From: Stenotrophomonas rhizophila
GTDB taxonomy: Bacteria > Pseudomonadota > Gammaproteobacteria > Xanthomonadales > Xanthomonadaceae
Assembly: GCF_003751305.1 (NCBI RefSeq)
Contig: NZ_RJKV01000002.1
Location: 620,001-684,000 of the forward strand
Direction of reading: 5' to 3'
DNA length: 64,000 nucleotides
The notes below the pieces were generated by a model, which was not told the DNA's origin, made no database searches, and worked only from the letters and a program-made list of their open reading frames with translations. Positions 32,013-40,166 of this stretch are shown here, piece after piece; the first letter of the stretch is position 1, and each line of letters begins with the position of its first letter. A program made the translations under genes and the position numbers.

Positions 32013-32040
32013 GTAGCTGCCGACCGTTGGTCGGCAGGCA
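32013..32040 (+). repeat. SMAG/REP-type palindrome
   Basis: GTAG-CTGCCGACC-GTT-GGTCGGCAG: perfect 9-bp stem, the same loop and core (CCGACCGTTGGTCGG) as the copy at 15796. Confidence 0.8.
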
Positions 32041-32313
32041 TCCTTTGTGCCTTTGGCCTGCGGTCGTTGTGGCATGTGCATCTGCCACACACGCGCCGCA
32101 CAGACGTCATGGCTCTGCAACGTCCCAAGCGCCCAATACCCCCACGCGGCCCGGCCGTGGCGGCGCTCCGGTGGGGGCGTCGCCACCCTGGGCCCGACCA
32201 GATCCACCACGATCAGCCACGGGAACGGTGTCATGCGCCATCAACGGACGAAACGGTATTTCCAGCAGTTGTTCGCGCTGTACGCCGGCTTGGTTGGCGC
32301 GCGCTGAAGACGG

Positions 32314-32333
32314 CGCCGACCCACGGTCGGTAC
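32314..32333 (-). repeat. Degenerate REP-type palindrome, inverse orientation
   Basis: CCGACC-CAC-GGTCGG followed by TAC; read on the minus strand it begins GTACCGACC. Confidence 0.6.
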
Positions 32334-32383
32334 CTGCCATCGCCCCGTTGGCACCGATGGTATTGACGGTACCGATGGCACCG

Positions 32384-32407
32384 GTAGTGCCGGCCGCTGG
32401 CCGGCTC
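32384..32407 (+). repeat. SMAG/REP-type palindrome
   Basis: GTAGTGCCGGCC-GCT-GGCCGGC: the same sequence as the copy at 13304. Confidence 0.8.
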
Positions 32408-32438
32408 CCCGCAGACGCCGATCGGCCCCCCGGAGCAA

Positions 32439-33137
32439 TCAGCGTGTCCGCACGTACTGCGCCCACAACACCGGCAACGCCACGCCGCTGAGGGTCTCCC
32501 ACAGCGCCGGCGTATAGCGGCCCTCACGCAGCGCACCATCCAGCGCCTTCACCAGCCCGGGATGTTGCGCCTCGCTCCACGCCAGGAACGCACCGGTGAC
32601 CCGGTAGCCGGTAGCGACGTTCTGCTCCGGTTTGACCTGCGTCGGCAACGCCCAGCCCGCCCCGGCATTGTCCCTGCCATAGCGGTCGCGTGCGTAGTCG
32701 GCGATGCCTTCCACCAGCCAGCCCGGCACGCGCGCATTGGCGTACTCCGGGTAGCCCTGCACGATGTGCATCGCCTCATGCGTGACCAGATCAATGTCGC
32801 CCGGGTGTTTGTGCAGCCAGGCCGGATTGATCGTGATCGTCGCCGCTTGTGCCTTCTCGCCGACAAAGGCGATGCCGTCGTAAGCCGGGTCGATCACGAT
32901 GCCGACCTGCCTCGGTGCGGCCGGATGAAAATCGGCGCGCTCGCGCAGATACGCGCCGAAGAAGGTCTCGATGATGCGCTCCCGCACCGGCGCGGCCAGC
33001 GCATCGCTGGCGTCGCGGTAGTGCAGGGTCACGTCCTCGCGGGTCTGTGTGGTCTCGAACGCGTGCGCATCGGCGAGCCCGGCGGTGACGAGCACGGCGG
33101 TCAGCAGGCGCCGGGTGATGGGCAGGGCAGTCCTCAT
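32439..33137 (-). CDS. Basic secretory protein family metallopeptidase (BSP)
   Basis: 232 residues with an N-terminal signal peptide (MRTALPITRRLLTAVLVTAG, cut near ADAHA). The peptidase core has the zinc motif THEAMHIVQGYP (His120-Glu121-x2-His124) followed by GWLVEGIADYAR, typical of the plant-type basic secretory protein family PF04450. Predicted as an exported metalloprotease. Its ATG overlaps the stop of the GH92 gene as ATGA, so the two are translated together. The start at 33137 fits the signal peptide; an upstream frame extension lies inside the mannosidase gene and looks like a shadow. Confidence 0.85.
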   Translation of the reverse strand: MRTALPITRRLLTAVLVTAGLADAHAFETTQTREDVTLHYRDASDALAAPVRERIIETFFGAYLRERADFHPAAPRQVGIVIDPAYDGIAFVGEKAQAATITINPAWLHKHPGDIDLVTHEAMHIVQGYPEYANARVPGWLVEGIADYARDRYGRDNAGAGWALPTQVKPEQNVATGYRVTGAFLAWSEAQHPGLVKALDGALREGRYTPALWETLSGVALPVLWAQYVRTR

Positions 33138-36100
33138 CGTGTCGGCGCCGGTGCGAGCAGTTCGATTTCTGCCAATTGCAGGCGACCCGGTGCACCGATG
33201 CGCAGCCGGTATTCGGCGTAGCGGCCCGGCTGGGCGATGCGGAACGGTCGGGTCTGCATGGCCCAGGCGAAGGCTTCGCCACGGCGCTGGTCGACCTGCA
33301 CCCAGCGCCCCCCGGTGGTGCGCGCCTCCAGCGTCCACTCGCCACCGTGGATCGGGCCGTTGCCGCTGGTCAGCGTGTACATCGACGGCATGCCCGCTGC
33401 GACGTTGCTGAAAGTGATCGTGCTCGAGCCACCCAGCGGCAGTGCTGTGGCGGCGTCGTCATCGATCAACGCGGCGGCCGCGCGGCCATCGCCGAGCTGG
33501 GCGGCCGCGCCGCTGCCGAGAAGATCATGCAGCAGGGCCGGCTGCTGGCCGCGCGCTGTGAGCGAGCGCGGCGCATCGTCCGGGCCGCTGCCCCAGCGCG
33601 AGGGTTCCGGGCCCATGACGAAGTCCAGCGTGGCGCCCTTGGCCAGCAGCTCGTGCGGCAGCCAGGTCTTGGTCCACGGGGTGCCGTTGACCTTCAGCGA
33701 CTGCACGTAGATGTTGCGGTCCGAGTTTTCCGGCGCGTTGACGGTCAGTACCGCGCCGCCCTGCAGCACCACGCGGGCATGGCGGAACAGCGGCGAGCCG
33801 ATCACGTACTCCGGTGCGCCCATGCGCAGCGGGTAGATGCCCAGCGAGGCGAACAGATACCACGCCGAGGTCTCGCCGTTGTCCTCATCGCCCGGGTAGC
33901 CCTGGCCGATCTCGCTGCCCAGGTACAGGCGTGAGAGGATCTCACGCACATGCTGCTGGGTCTTCCACGGCTGCCCGGCATACAGGTACATCCACGGGAT
34001 GTGGTGCGCCGGCTGGTTGCTGTGCGCGTACATGCCCATGCGCACATCGCGTGCTTCGGTCATCTCGTGGATGGTGCCGCCGTAGGAACCGGCAAACGCG
34101 GCATCGGCGGTTTCCGGCGTGGCGAAGAAGGTGTCCAGCTTGGCCGCCAGCTGTTCACGGCCGCCGTACAGCGCCGCCAGCCCTTCGCCGTCGTGCGCGG
34201 CGGTGAAGGCGAACGTCCAGCCGTTGGATTCGGTGTAGTCATGGCCCCACACGCGCGGGTCGTAGTCCTTCGCATCCAGGCGCCAGCTGCCATCGGGCTT
34301 GCGGCCCTGGAAGAAGCCTGCGGCAGGATCGAACAACGTGGCATAGGTGCCCGCGCGGTGACGGAAGTAGTCGGCCTCGGTGGCATAGCGTTCGCGCGCG
34401 GCCGGCGTATCGGCCTGCTTGGCCAGCACCTCGGCCATGTTGGCCACGCCGAAATCGTTGAGTGCGCCTTCCATCGTCCACGACATGCCCTCATGCACAT
34501 CGGCGGTGGCATAGCCACGGAAGGTGGAACGGTCCATGCCCTTGCGCCCGACATGGCGGTCCGGCGGCACCACGGTCGCGTTCTTCAGTGCGGCAGCGTA
34601 GGCCTCCTGCGGGTCGAAGCCACCAATGCCCTTCAGCCACGCATCGGCGAAGGCCACGTCCGAACTCGTGCCCACCATCAGATCGGCATAGCCGGGCGAG
34701 GACCAGCGGGCGACCCAACCCCCGGCGCGGTACTGCTCCAGGAAGCCCTGCACCAGCGCACCAGCATCGTCCTTGGTGAACAGCGCATAGGCCGGCCAGG
34801 TGGTGCGGAAGGTATCCCAGAAGCCGTTGTTGACGTAGACCTTGCCGTCGCGCACCGGCGCGAAGCTGCGCGTGGCGCTGCCATCGGTGTTCTCATCCGA
34901 GGCGCTGGCCTGGCTGGCATAGCGCCAGTCCGGTGCCGCCGCGGTGCCGGCGTTTTCATGGCCGGAATTGGGATAGAGGTAGAGGCGGTACAGGTTGGAG
35001 TACAACGTCGTCTTCTGGTCATCGCTGGCATCGCCCACGTCGAAGCGGGCCAGGCGCTGATCCCACGCCTCCTGCGCGCGCGCGGCCACGCGATCCACAT
35101 CGTCGTCGGCAGCCACTTCCAGTGCGAGGTTGTGGCGCGCCTGCTGGACCGAGATCAGCGAGGTGGCGATGCGCATGGAGACGCGGCGGTCGGTGCCCGC
35201 ATCGAACTTGATGTAGCCGGTCGGGCGGCCGGTCTTCACCGTGCCGCTGCTGCGCCACGGGCGGTCGAAGCTGGCCACCACATACATGCGGGTGGCGCCG
35301 GTGGACAGGCCGCTGCGGGTATCGGTATAGCCGGAGAGTGTCTGGGTGGTGGCATCCAGCGTCAGCCCGCCGCGCGCGTCGACGTTGTCGAACAGCAGGT
35401 TGGCATCACCGCCTTCGGGGAACGCGAAGCGGAAGACGGCGGCGTGGTCGGTCGGTGCGATCGACGCGGCGATGCCGTTGTCGAAGCGCACGTCATAGCG
35501 GTACGGGCGGGCCCGCTCGTTCTCTCGCGAGAAGCTCAGCGCACGCTTGCTGCGGTCGGCCTCGGGCACGCCACGGGTCGCCGACGGCATCACCTGGAAG
35601 GTCTGGCGGTCGCCCATCCACGGGCTGGGCTGGTGGCTCAGCGCCAGCGCCTGCAGGCGGGGCCGGTTGGCCGCATCGTTCTGTTCGTTCCAGCGATACA
35701 GCCAGGTCAGTGAGCCGGCATCGGTCACCGGTGTCCAGAAATTGAAGCCGTGCGGCACGGCGGTCGCCGGGAAATTGTTGCCGCGCGAGAACGTGCCATT
35801 GGCCTGCGTGCCGCGGGTGGTCAGCACCCAGTCCGAGGGGCGCTGCGGCGTGCTGCGCGGTTGCGCGTCCAGGCGGACATCGTCGATCCAGCCGGCTACC
35901 GGCGCGCCGTCGGCGCTGGCCACCTCCAACTCCAGCGCGACCACGCGGCGTCCGCGCAGCGCCGGGGTATCGCCCAGGCGAACGGCTTTGCGCGCCCACT
36001 GTTGCGGGTACAGCGTCTTCGAGTCGCCCTGCGCACGCGCACCCAGTGCCACGCCGTGGTGATCGCGCGCGGCGCTGGCCGAGACCCGGGTGCCGTCGTC

Positions 36101-36484
36101 GAGTACCAGATCGAGCGAGACGTAGGTCGAGGCGACGGTGTCCTTGCCGACAATCTCGGGCAGCACCAGCCAGGACAGGGTGGTATCGGCTTCGATGGCC
36201 AGGTCGGTCGTGAACAGCTGGCCGCGCGTCGTGCCACCGGCGCTGGCGTAATGCAGCGCATGCAGGCCGCTGTAGCCGACGCCGGGCTTGGCCGCATAGG
36301 GCGCCGCCGGCCCGGTGCCGATCCGCACCTGCAGCGCGTCGTCGCCCGTGGCCGGGGCCGGCTGACCCGGCTCGAACGAGGTCTGCAGGCCCTGCGCGGC
36401 AGCCGGCAGGGCGATCGAGGCGCAGGCCAGGGCCAGGGCGAAGGGAAGGGCACGGCGGGCGGGGCGCAGGTCGGACAGGGTCAT
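33134..36484 (-). CDS. GH92 alpha-mannosidase, exported
   Basis: 1116 residues. The signal peptide ends near PAAAQGLQT. An N-terminal NPCBM/galactose-binding-like part (to about 240) precedes the GH92 beta-sandwich and (alpha/alpha)6 barrel. Family signatures visible: GTSSDVAFADAWLKG, the HEGMSWTMEGALNDFGVANM segment, NQPAHHIPWMYLYAGQPWKT and GYPGDEDNGETSAWYLFASL. GH92 enzymes are Ca2+-dependent exo-alpha-mannosidases that trim N-glycans or yeast mannan. A C-terminal discoidin-like domain occupies about the last 140 residues. Coupled to a secreted protease, it suggests glycoprotein breakdown in the periplasm or outside. Palindromic operator-like sites lie upstream. Confidence 0.93.
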   Translation of the reverse strand: MTLSDLRPARRALPFALALACASIALPAAAQGLQTSFEPGQPAPATGDDALQVRIGTGPAAPYAAKPGVGYSGLHALHYASAGGTTRGQLFTTDLAIEADTTLSWLVLPEIVGKDTVASTYVSLDLVLDDGTRVSASAARDHHGVALGARAQGDSKTLYPQQWARKAVRLGDTPALRGRRVVALELEVASADGAPVAGWIDDVRLDAQPRSTPQRPSDWVLTTRGTQANGTFSRGNNFPATAVPHGFNFWTPVTDAGSLTWLYRWNEQNDAANRPRLQALALSHQPSPWMGDRQTFQVMPSATRGVPEADRSKRALSFSRENERARPYRYDVRFDNGIAASIAPTDHAAVFRFAFPEGGDANLLFDNVDARGGLTLDATTQTLSGYTDTRSGLSTGATRMYVVASFDRPWRSSGTVKTGRPTGYIKFDAGTDRRVSMRIATSLISVQQARHNLALEVAADDDVDRVAARAQEAWDQRLARFDVGDASDDQKTTLYSNLYRLYLYPNSGHENAGTAAAPDWRYASQASASDENTDGSATRSFAPVRDGKVYVNNGFWDTFRTTWPAYALFTKDDAGALVQGFLEQYRAGGWVARWSSPGYADLMVGTSSDVAFADAWLKGIGGFDPQEAYAAALKNATVVPPDRHVGRKGMDRSTFRGYATADVHEGMSWTMEGALNDFGVANMAEVLAKQADTPAARERYATEADYFRHRAGTYATLFDPAAGFFQGRKPDGSWRLDAKDYDPRVWGHDYTESNGWTFAFTAAHDGEGLAALYGGREQLAAKLDTFFATPETADAAFAGSYGGTIHEMTEARDVRMGMYAHSNQPAHHIPWMYLYAGQPWKTQQHVREILSRLYLGSEIGQGYPGDEDNGETSAWYLFASLGIYPLRMGAPEYVIGSPLFRHARVVLQGGAVLTVNAPENSDRNIYVQSLKVNGTPWTKTWLPHELLAKGATLDFVMGPEPSRWGSGPDDAPRSLTARGQQPALLHDLLGSGAAAQLGDGRAAAALIDDDAATALPLGGSSTITFSNVAAGMPSMYTLTSGNGPIHGGEWTLEARTTGGRWVQVDQRRGEAFAWAMQTRPFRIAQPGRYAEYRLRIGAPGRLQLAEIELLAPAPTR

Positions 36485-36676
36485 GCAAGGGTCTCCCGGG
36501 AAGGGCAGGCGGCAGGCAGGACCCGCATCGATGGCCACGGCGGACGGCGTCGCCCCAGCCATCGGCAGACGGCAGGAAAGAGGCGATGCATGTCCGGTGG
36601 GGGTCGGGCAGGCGATCGGGTCGATGATCGGTACCCGGACGATCCTGCATCACGGCAACTGGCCCTGACAAGTGCA

Positions 36677-36748
36677 ATTAGTTCGATCTAAATCCGGCAA
36701 ATTCGTTTCAATACCCGTTGTTGACAATGAATTTGGATCGATTTAAAA
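36677..36748 (-). promoter_or_regulatory. Pair of palindromic operator-like boxes upstream of the GH92 gene
   Basis: Box 1 (36677-36693) contains TTAGTTCGATCTAA and box 2 (36732-36747) TTTGGATCGATTTAAA. Both fit TTRGATCGAWYTAA on one strand or the other. Their centres are about 55 bases apart (five helical turns). A TTGACA (36721-36726) with a TAAAAG-like -10 near 36744 overlaps box 2 on the plus strand. The intervening DNA is AT-rich compared with the surroundings. The regulator is unknown and not encoded next to it. Confidence 0.5.
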
Positions 36749-36872
36749 GCACCGGTGGTCCGTTGGGCGTGAGCTCGGCCGTCCCAACCCGGGGCGCTAT
36801 GCTCCAGCGGCCGTCAGCAGCCGCCAGATGCTAGAATCGGCGGTCTCGCAACCCCCTTTGTGTGTCCACGCC

Positions 36873-37070
36873 ATGAGCCATACCGCCACCGCGCCCGCCA
36901 ATGCCGAGAAGCGTTACACCGTGCACCGCAGCGACCTGCCGCTGAGCTGCCCGACGCCGGAAATGGCGCTGTGGAACTCGCATCCGCGCGTGTACCTGCC
37001 GATCGAAGACGAGCCCAACTGCGAGGCTGCGTGCCCGTACTGCGGCGCTGTGTTCGTGCTCGCCGACTGA
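36873..37070 (+). CDS. Zinc-finger (zf-CHCC) domain protein
   Basis: 65 residues. CxnH...C-x2-C pattern: LSCPTPEMALWNSHPRVYLP then NCEAACPYCGAVFVL, as in the small bacterial proteins related to mitochondrial NDUFS6 (PF10276). Probably binds one zinc ion; the precise role is unknown. I start it at MSHTATAPANAEKRY (36873); the longer frame upstream has no conserved sequence. It lies 15 bases before the glycosyltransferase gene, so the two may be co-transcribed. Confidence 0.88.
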   Translation: MSHTATAPANAEKRYTVHRSDLPLSCPTPEMALWNSHPRVYLPIEDEPNCEAACPYCGAVFVLAD

Positions 37071-37085
37071 TCCGCGGACCACACT

Positions 37086-38198
37086 GTGCGCCGACTGACC
37101 GTGGTGCAGCTGCTGCCGGCGCTGCACTCCGGCGGGGTCGAACGCTCCACCCTTGAGATCGCCTCCGCCCTGGTTGCCGCCGGCCACCGGGCCATCGTCG
37201 TGTCCGCCGGTGGGCGCCTGGTCGAGCCGTTGCTCGCCAGTGGCGCCGAACACCTGACCCTGGATATCGGCCGCAAGTCGCTGCTGACGCTGCGCCATGT
37301 GCTGACCCTGCGCAACCTGTTCAACGAGGTGGGCGCGGACATCGTGCACGCGCGTTCGCGGCTGCCGGCCTGGCTGGGCCTGTACGCGGTGCGCAACCTG
37401 CCGGCGGCGACCCGCCCGCACTGGGTCACCACCGTGCACGGGCTCAACTCGCCGGGCCGCTACAGCGCGGTGATGACCAGCGGCGAGCGCGTGATCTGCG
37501 TATCCAACAGCGTGCGTGAGTTCGTGCGTACGCATTATCCGAGCGTGCCGGCCGAGCGCCTGCAGGTGATCCCACGTGGCGTGGATGTCAGCCAGTTCCC
37601 GCGTGTGGCCCGCCAGGATCGGCGTGCGCGCCTGGCCGTGGCCGCGCAGCATCCCGCGCTGGTCGGCGATGCGCCGTTGCTGTTGCTGCCTGGCCGTGGC
37701 ACACGCCTGAAAGGGCATCGCCACGCGCTGAGCCTGCTGGCAGGACTACATGCCGCCGGCGTGCCGGCCACGCTGTGGATGCCGGGCACGCGCGAGCCCG
37801 GCCGCGAATCCTATGTCGCCGAACTGGAAGCACAAGCGCGCAGCCTTGGTGTGTTCGATGCGGTGCTGATGACCGCGCCGACCTCGCGCATCGCGCAGGC
37901 GTATGCAGCCAGTGATCTGGTGCTGCAGCTCTCGGACAAGGCCGAAGCGTTTGGCCGCACTGTGGTCGAAGCGTTGTCGGTGGGCCGCCCCGTGCTGGGC
38001 TGGAACCATGGTGGCGTCGGCGAGTTGTTGACTCAACTGCAACCCTCCGGCGCGGTACCCTTGGGCGACGCCGATGCACTGCTGGCGCGCGCGCAGCAGG
38101 TGCTGCTGCAGCCGCCCGCACTGCCGACGCGGATTCCGTTTACCTTGCAGGCCATGCAGCGTGACACGCTCCAGCTCTATACCTCCCTCATCAGCTGA
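37086..38198 (+). CDS. Glycosyltransferase family 4 (GT-B)
   Basis: 370 residues, GTG start. The N-terminal domain has LLPALHSGGVERSTLEIASA and DIVHARSRLPAWLGLY. The C-terminal nucleotide-sugar-binding domain has LLLLPGRGTRLKGH and SDKAEAFGRTVVEALSVGRP, with the usual Glu pair of the GT4 E-x7-E motif. It most likely adds a sugar to lipopolysaccharide core or another cell-envelope glycan. The next gene is an O-antigen-ligase-like protein, and lpxL and waaA lie close by, supporting an LPS role. Confidence 0.9.
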   Translation: MRRLTVVQLLPALHSGGVERSTLEIASALVAAGHRAIVVSAGGRLVEPLLASGAEHLTLDIGRKSLLTLRHVLTLRNLFNEVGADIVHARSRLPAWLGLYAVRNLPAATRPHWVTTVHGLNSPGRYSAVMTSGERVICVSNSVREFVRTHYPSVPAERLQVIPRGVDVSQFPRVARQDRRARLAVAAQHPALVGDAPLLLLPGRGTRLKGHRHALSLLAGLHAAGVPATLWMPGTREPGRESYVAELEAQARSLGVFDAVLMTAPTSRIAQAYAASDLVLQLSDKAEAFGRTVVEALSVGRPVLGWNHGGVGELLTQLQPSGAVPLGDADALLARAQQVLLQPPALPTRIPFTLQAMQRDTLQLYTSLIS

Positions 38199-39501
38199 GC
38201 CCATCGTCCTTCCCGGTTCGCCGGGCTCCCGCGCGGGCCGCTGGGCCCCGTGGTGGGTGATTGCGTTTGTCGCGTTGTGGCCGCTGCCCGGGATCGCCGA
38301 GGGCGTGCTCGTGCTCGGTGCGCTGTACGCGGCGGTGCGCATGGTCCAGCTGCGCCTGCAGGGCAAGCAGCGTCTGCTCAGCAGCCCTGCCTGGGCGCTG
38401 ACCAGCATCCTGTTCCTCGGCTATTGGCTGCCGCAGGCGTTCTCCGCCTTCGATGCGATCGATCCCGGCACGGCATGGCGCAAAGCCGCGGCCGGCCTGC
38501 GCTATCTACCGTTCATGTGGCTGGTGGCAATTGCCGTGGCCACCCCGCAGCGGCGCGCGCTGACGCTGGGGGGGCTGGCGGTGATCACCGGGCTGTGGAC
38601 GGTGGATGCGCTGGCGCAGGCAATCGTCGGCAGCAGCCCGCTGTTCTGGTCGATGGACCAGCTCAAGTGGGCGGTCAGCGGCCATGGGTTGTGTTCACCG
38701 CAGGAGATGGCGGCGGTGGATCGCCTCAGCGGCGTGCTCGGCCCGTGCAACCTCAAATTCGGCCAGGTGCTGGCCAGCCTCTCGCCCTTCCTGTTGTTCG
38801 CCGCCTCACGACGCGCAGGCATCCTCGGCTGGTCACTGGTGGCCGCCGCGGTGGGGGTCGTGCTGGTCTTGGCGGGCTCGCGCGCGGCGTGGCTGACCTA
38901 CGCGCTGGTGCTGGTGTTCTCCGGCTGGCGGTTGATCGGCGTGCGCGGGTTGCTGGCCTGCGTCGCCGTCGGTGCGGTCGCGGCAGTCGTGCTCACCGTG
39001 AGCGTGCCCCAGGTCGGTGACCGGGTCGCGCGCACTGCCATGGCGTGGGAAGGCGAGAGCGACGGCGTCAATCAGGCCTTGTCCGGCCGCGCGCAGATCT
39101 GGGCCGCGGCGGCGTGCATGATCGAAGAGCACCCGATCAATGGTGTCGGCGCACGTGGCTTCCGCGATGCCTACCCGGGCTGCAATCCCAGTCCGGCCGC
39201 CCAGGAGGTGTGGGGTGCGGGCCCGGCATTGCATGCGCACCAGATCCTGCTTGAGATCCTGTCCGAGACCGGCATTCTCGGTCTGCTGCTGTGGCTGGCC
39301 GCCGTGGCTCAAGCCTGGCGCGCATGGCGCTTCGCCCCGCCGGACGCGCGTGAGCGCGCGCGCCCGGCGATGCTCGCGCTGGCGGTGACGGTGTTCCCGC
39401 TCAACACCCATCTGGCGTTCTATTCGACCTTCTGGGGTGGCCTGACCCTGCTGCTGGCTGCGCTGTACGCGGGCAGTCTGTTGGCACGCGACGACGGGTA
39501 G
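38161..39501 (+). CDS. O-antigen ligase family (Wzy_C) membrane protein
   Basis: About 446 residues with roughly 10-12 membrane helices. The Wzy_C region has LAGSRAAWLTYALVL, a periplasmic loop with ALSGRAQIWAAAACMIEEHP and HAHQILLEILSETGILGLLLW, as in WaaL-type ligases and related polymerases. It may join O-antigen to lipid A-core or act on another polymer. The start is uncertain: the GTG at 38161 overlaps the glycosyltransferase gene by 38 bases and keeps the first helix; no good ATG exists before 38341. The TAG stop is the GTAG head of a REP palindrome. Confidence 0.82.
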   Translation: MTRSSSIPPSSAEPIVLPGSPGSRAGRWAPWWVIAFVALWPLPGIAEGVLVLGALYAAVRMVQLRLQGKQRLLSSPAWALTSILFLGYWLPQAFSAFDAIDPGTAWRKAAAGLRYLPFMWLVAIAVATPQRRALTLGGLAVITGLWTVDALAQAIVGSSPLFWSMDQLKWAVSGHGLCSPQEMAAVDRLSGVLGPCNLKFGQVLASLSPFLLFAASRRAGILGWSLVAAAVGVVLVLAGSRAAWLTYALVLVFSGWRLIGVRGLLACVAVGAVAAVVLTVSVPQVGDRVARTAMAWEGESDGVNQALSGRAQIWAAAACMIEEHPINGVGARGFRDAYPGCNPSPAAQEVWGAGPALHAHQILLEILSETGILGLLLWLAAVAQAWRAWRFAPPDARERARPAMLALAVTVFPLNTHLAFYSTFWGGLTLLLAALYAGSLLARDDG

Positions 39502-39522
39502 AGCCACGCCATGCGTGGCTGC
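39498..39522 (+). repeat. SMAG/REP-type palindrome overlapping a stop codon
   Basis: GTAG-AGCCACGC-CAT-GCGTGGCT. The TAG is the stop codon of the O-antigen ligase-like gene. First of four REPs around the RAYT gene. Confidence 0.85.
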
Positions 39523-39608
39523 TTGTGGCCCTGGCATGGGGAGATACCGACGCACACACGCGCCAACCACCGATGGGCTCCACGCCCCGGCAAACGCACC
39601 CTTGTGCG

Positions 39609-40064
39609 ATGGCCAGCCCACGCCTCCAATGCGGCCGATACTCGCATCCAGGGTATTGCTACGCGCTCACCACCACCACGCACGGCAGGCGCAAGTGGTT
39701 CGAGGATCCCCTCAATGCAGAGGTAATCATCGACACGCTGCGTTACATGGATCGTTGCGGGGTCAGTTGCACGTTAGCTTGAGTGGTAATGCCGGACCAC
39801 GTGCATTGGTTGATCCAACTGCGGCAAGACACCTTGGCTCGTTGCATGCTGCTGTTCAAATCACGCAGCAGCCGATTGTTGAATGAGCGTCTGCAGCGAA
39901 CCGGGAAGCTCTGGCAGCACGGGTACTTCGACCACGCCGTTAGAAATGAGGAATGCTTGCGTCGGCAGGCGCTGTACATCCTCTCCAACCCGATACGTGC
40001 GGGATTGGCCAGTGCGTTGGGGGAGTACCCGCACGCCTGGTCGCGGTGGCCCATGGAAGCGTAG
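39609..40064 (+). pseudogene. REP-associated tyrosine transposase (RAYT), interrupted by one in-frame TGA
   Basis: IS200/IS605-like (Y1_Tnp) single-strand transposase of the RAYT type, about 151 codons. N-terminal part: GYCYALTTTTHGRRKWFEDP and VIIDTLRYMDRCGVSCTLA. After the stop: VVMPDHVHWLIQL with the HuH metal-binding pair, LFKSRSSRLLNERL, LWQHGYFDHAVRNEE and YILSNPIRAGL, which holds the likely catalytic Tyr. Both halves are in the same frame, separated only by TGA at 39780-39782 (codon 58), where relatives have Trp (TGG). All else looks intact, so inactivation is recent, or the TGA is read through. Flanked by four REP palindromes, its expected substrates. Confidence 0.85.
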
Positions 40065-40086
40065 AGCCGCCCCATGGGGGGGCTGT
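40061..40086 (+). repeat. SMAG/REP-type palindrome overlapping the RAYT stop codon
   Basis: GTAG-AGCCGCCC-CAT-GGGGGGCT (one mispair). The TAG is the RAYT stop codon. Confidence 0.8.
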
Positions 40087-40103
40087 TCGCGGTCTGGCAT
40101 CAT

Positions 40104-40128
40104 GCAGCCACCCATGGGGTGGCTCTAC
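40104..40128 (-). repeat. SMAG/REP-type palindrome, inverse orientation
   Basis: Read on the minus strand: GTAG-AGCCACCC-CAT-GGGTGGCT. It forms an inverted pair with the copy at 40061. Confidence 0.85.
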
Positions 40129-40141
40129 CGAGGGGGGGCGT

Positions 40142-40166
40142 GCAGCCACCCATGGAGTGGCGTTAC
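40142..40166 (-). repeat. REP-type palindrome with GTAA head, overlapping the lpxL stop codon
   Basis: Minus strand: GTAA-CGCCACTCCATGGGTGGCTG. The TAA is the stop codon of lpxL. The stem is related to the copy at 40104 but less perfect. Confidence 0.75.

Larger units (their letters stand above)
31942..32438. other. REP-rich intergenic region between two convergent transcripts
   Basis: About 500 bases without a credible gene. It holds a second maeB terminator, three REP-type palindromes and imperfect direct repeats of ACCGATGG (about 32354-32380). Open frames read through the palindromes and show no protein-like composition. Confidence 0.65.

Noticed and set aside
36484..36562. Upstream extension of the GH92 gene by 26 codons
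   Set aside because: The signal peptide begins properly at the ATG at 36484; the extension would bury it.
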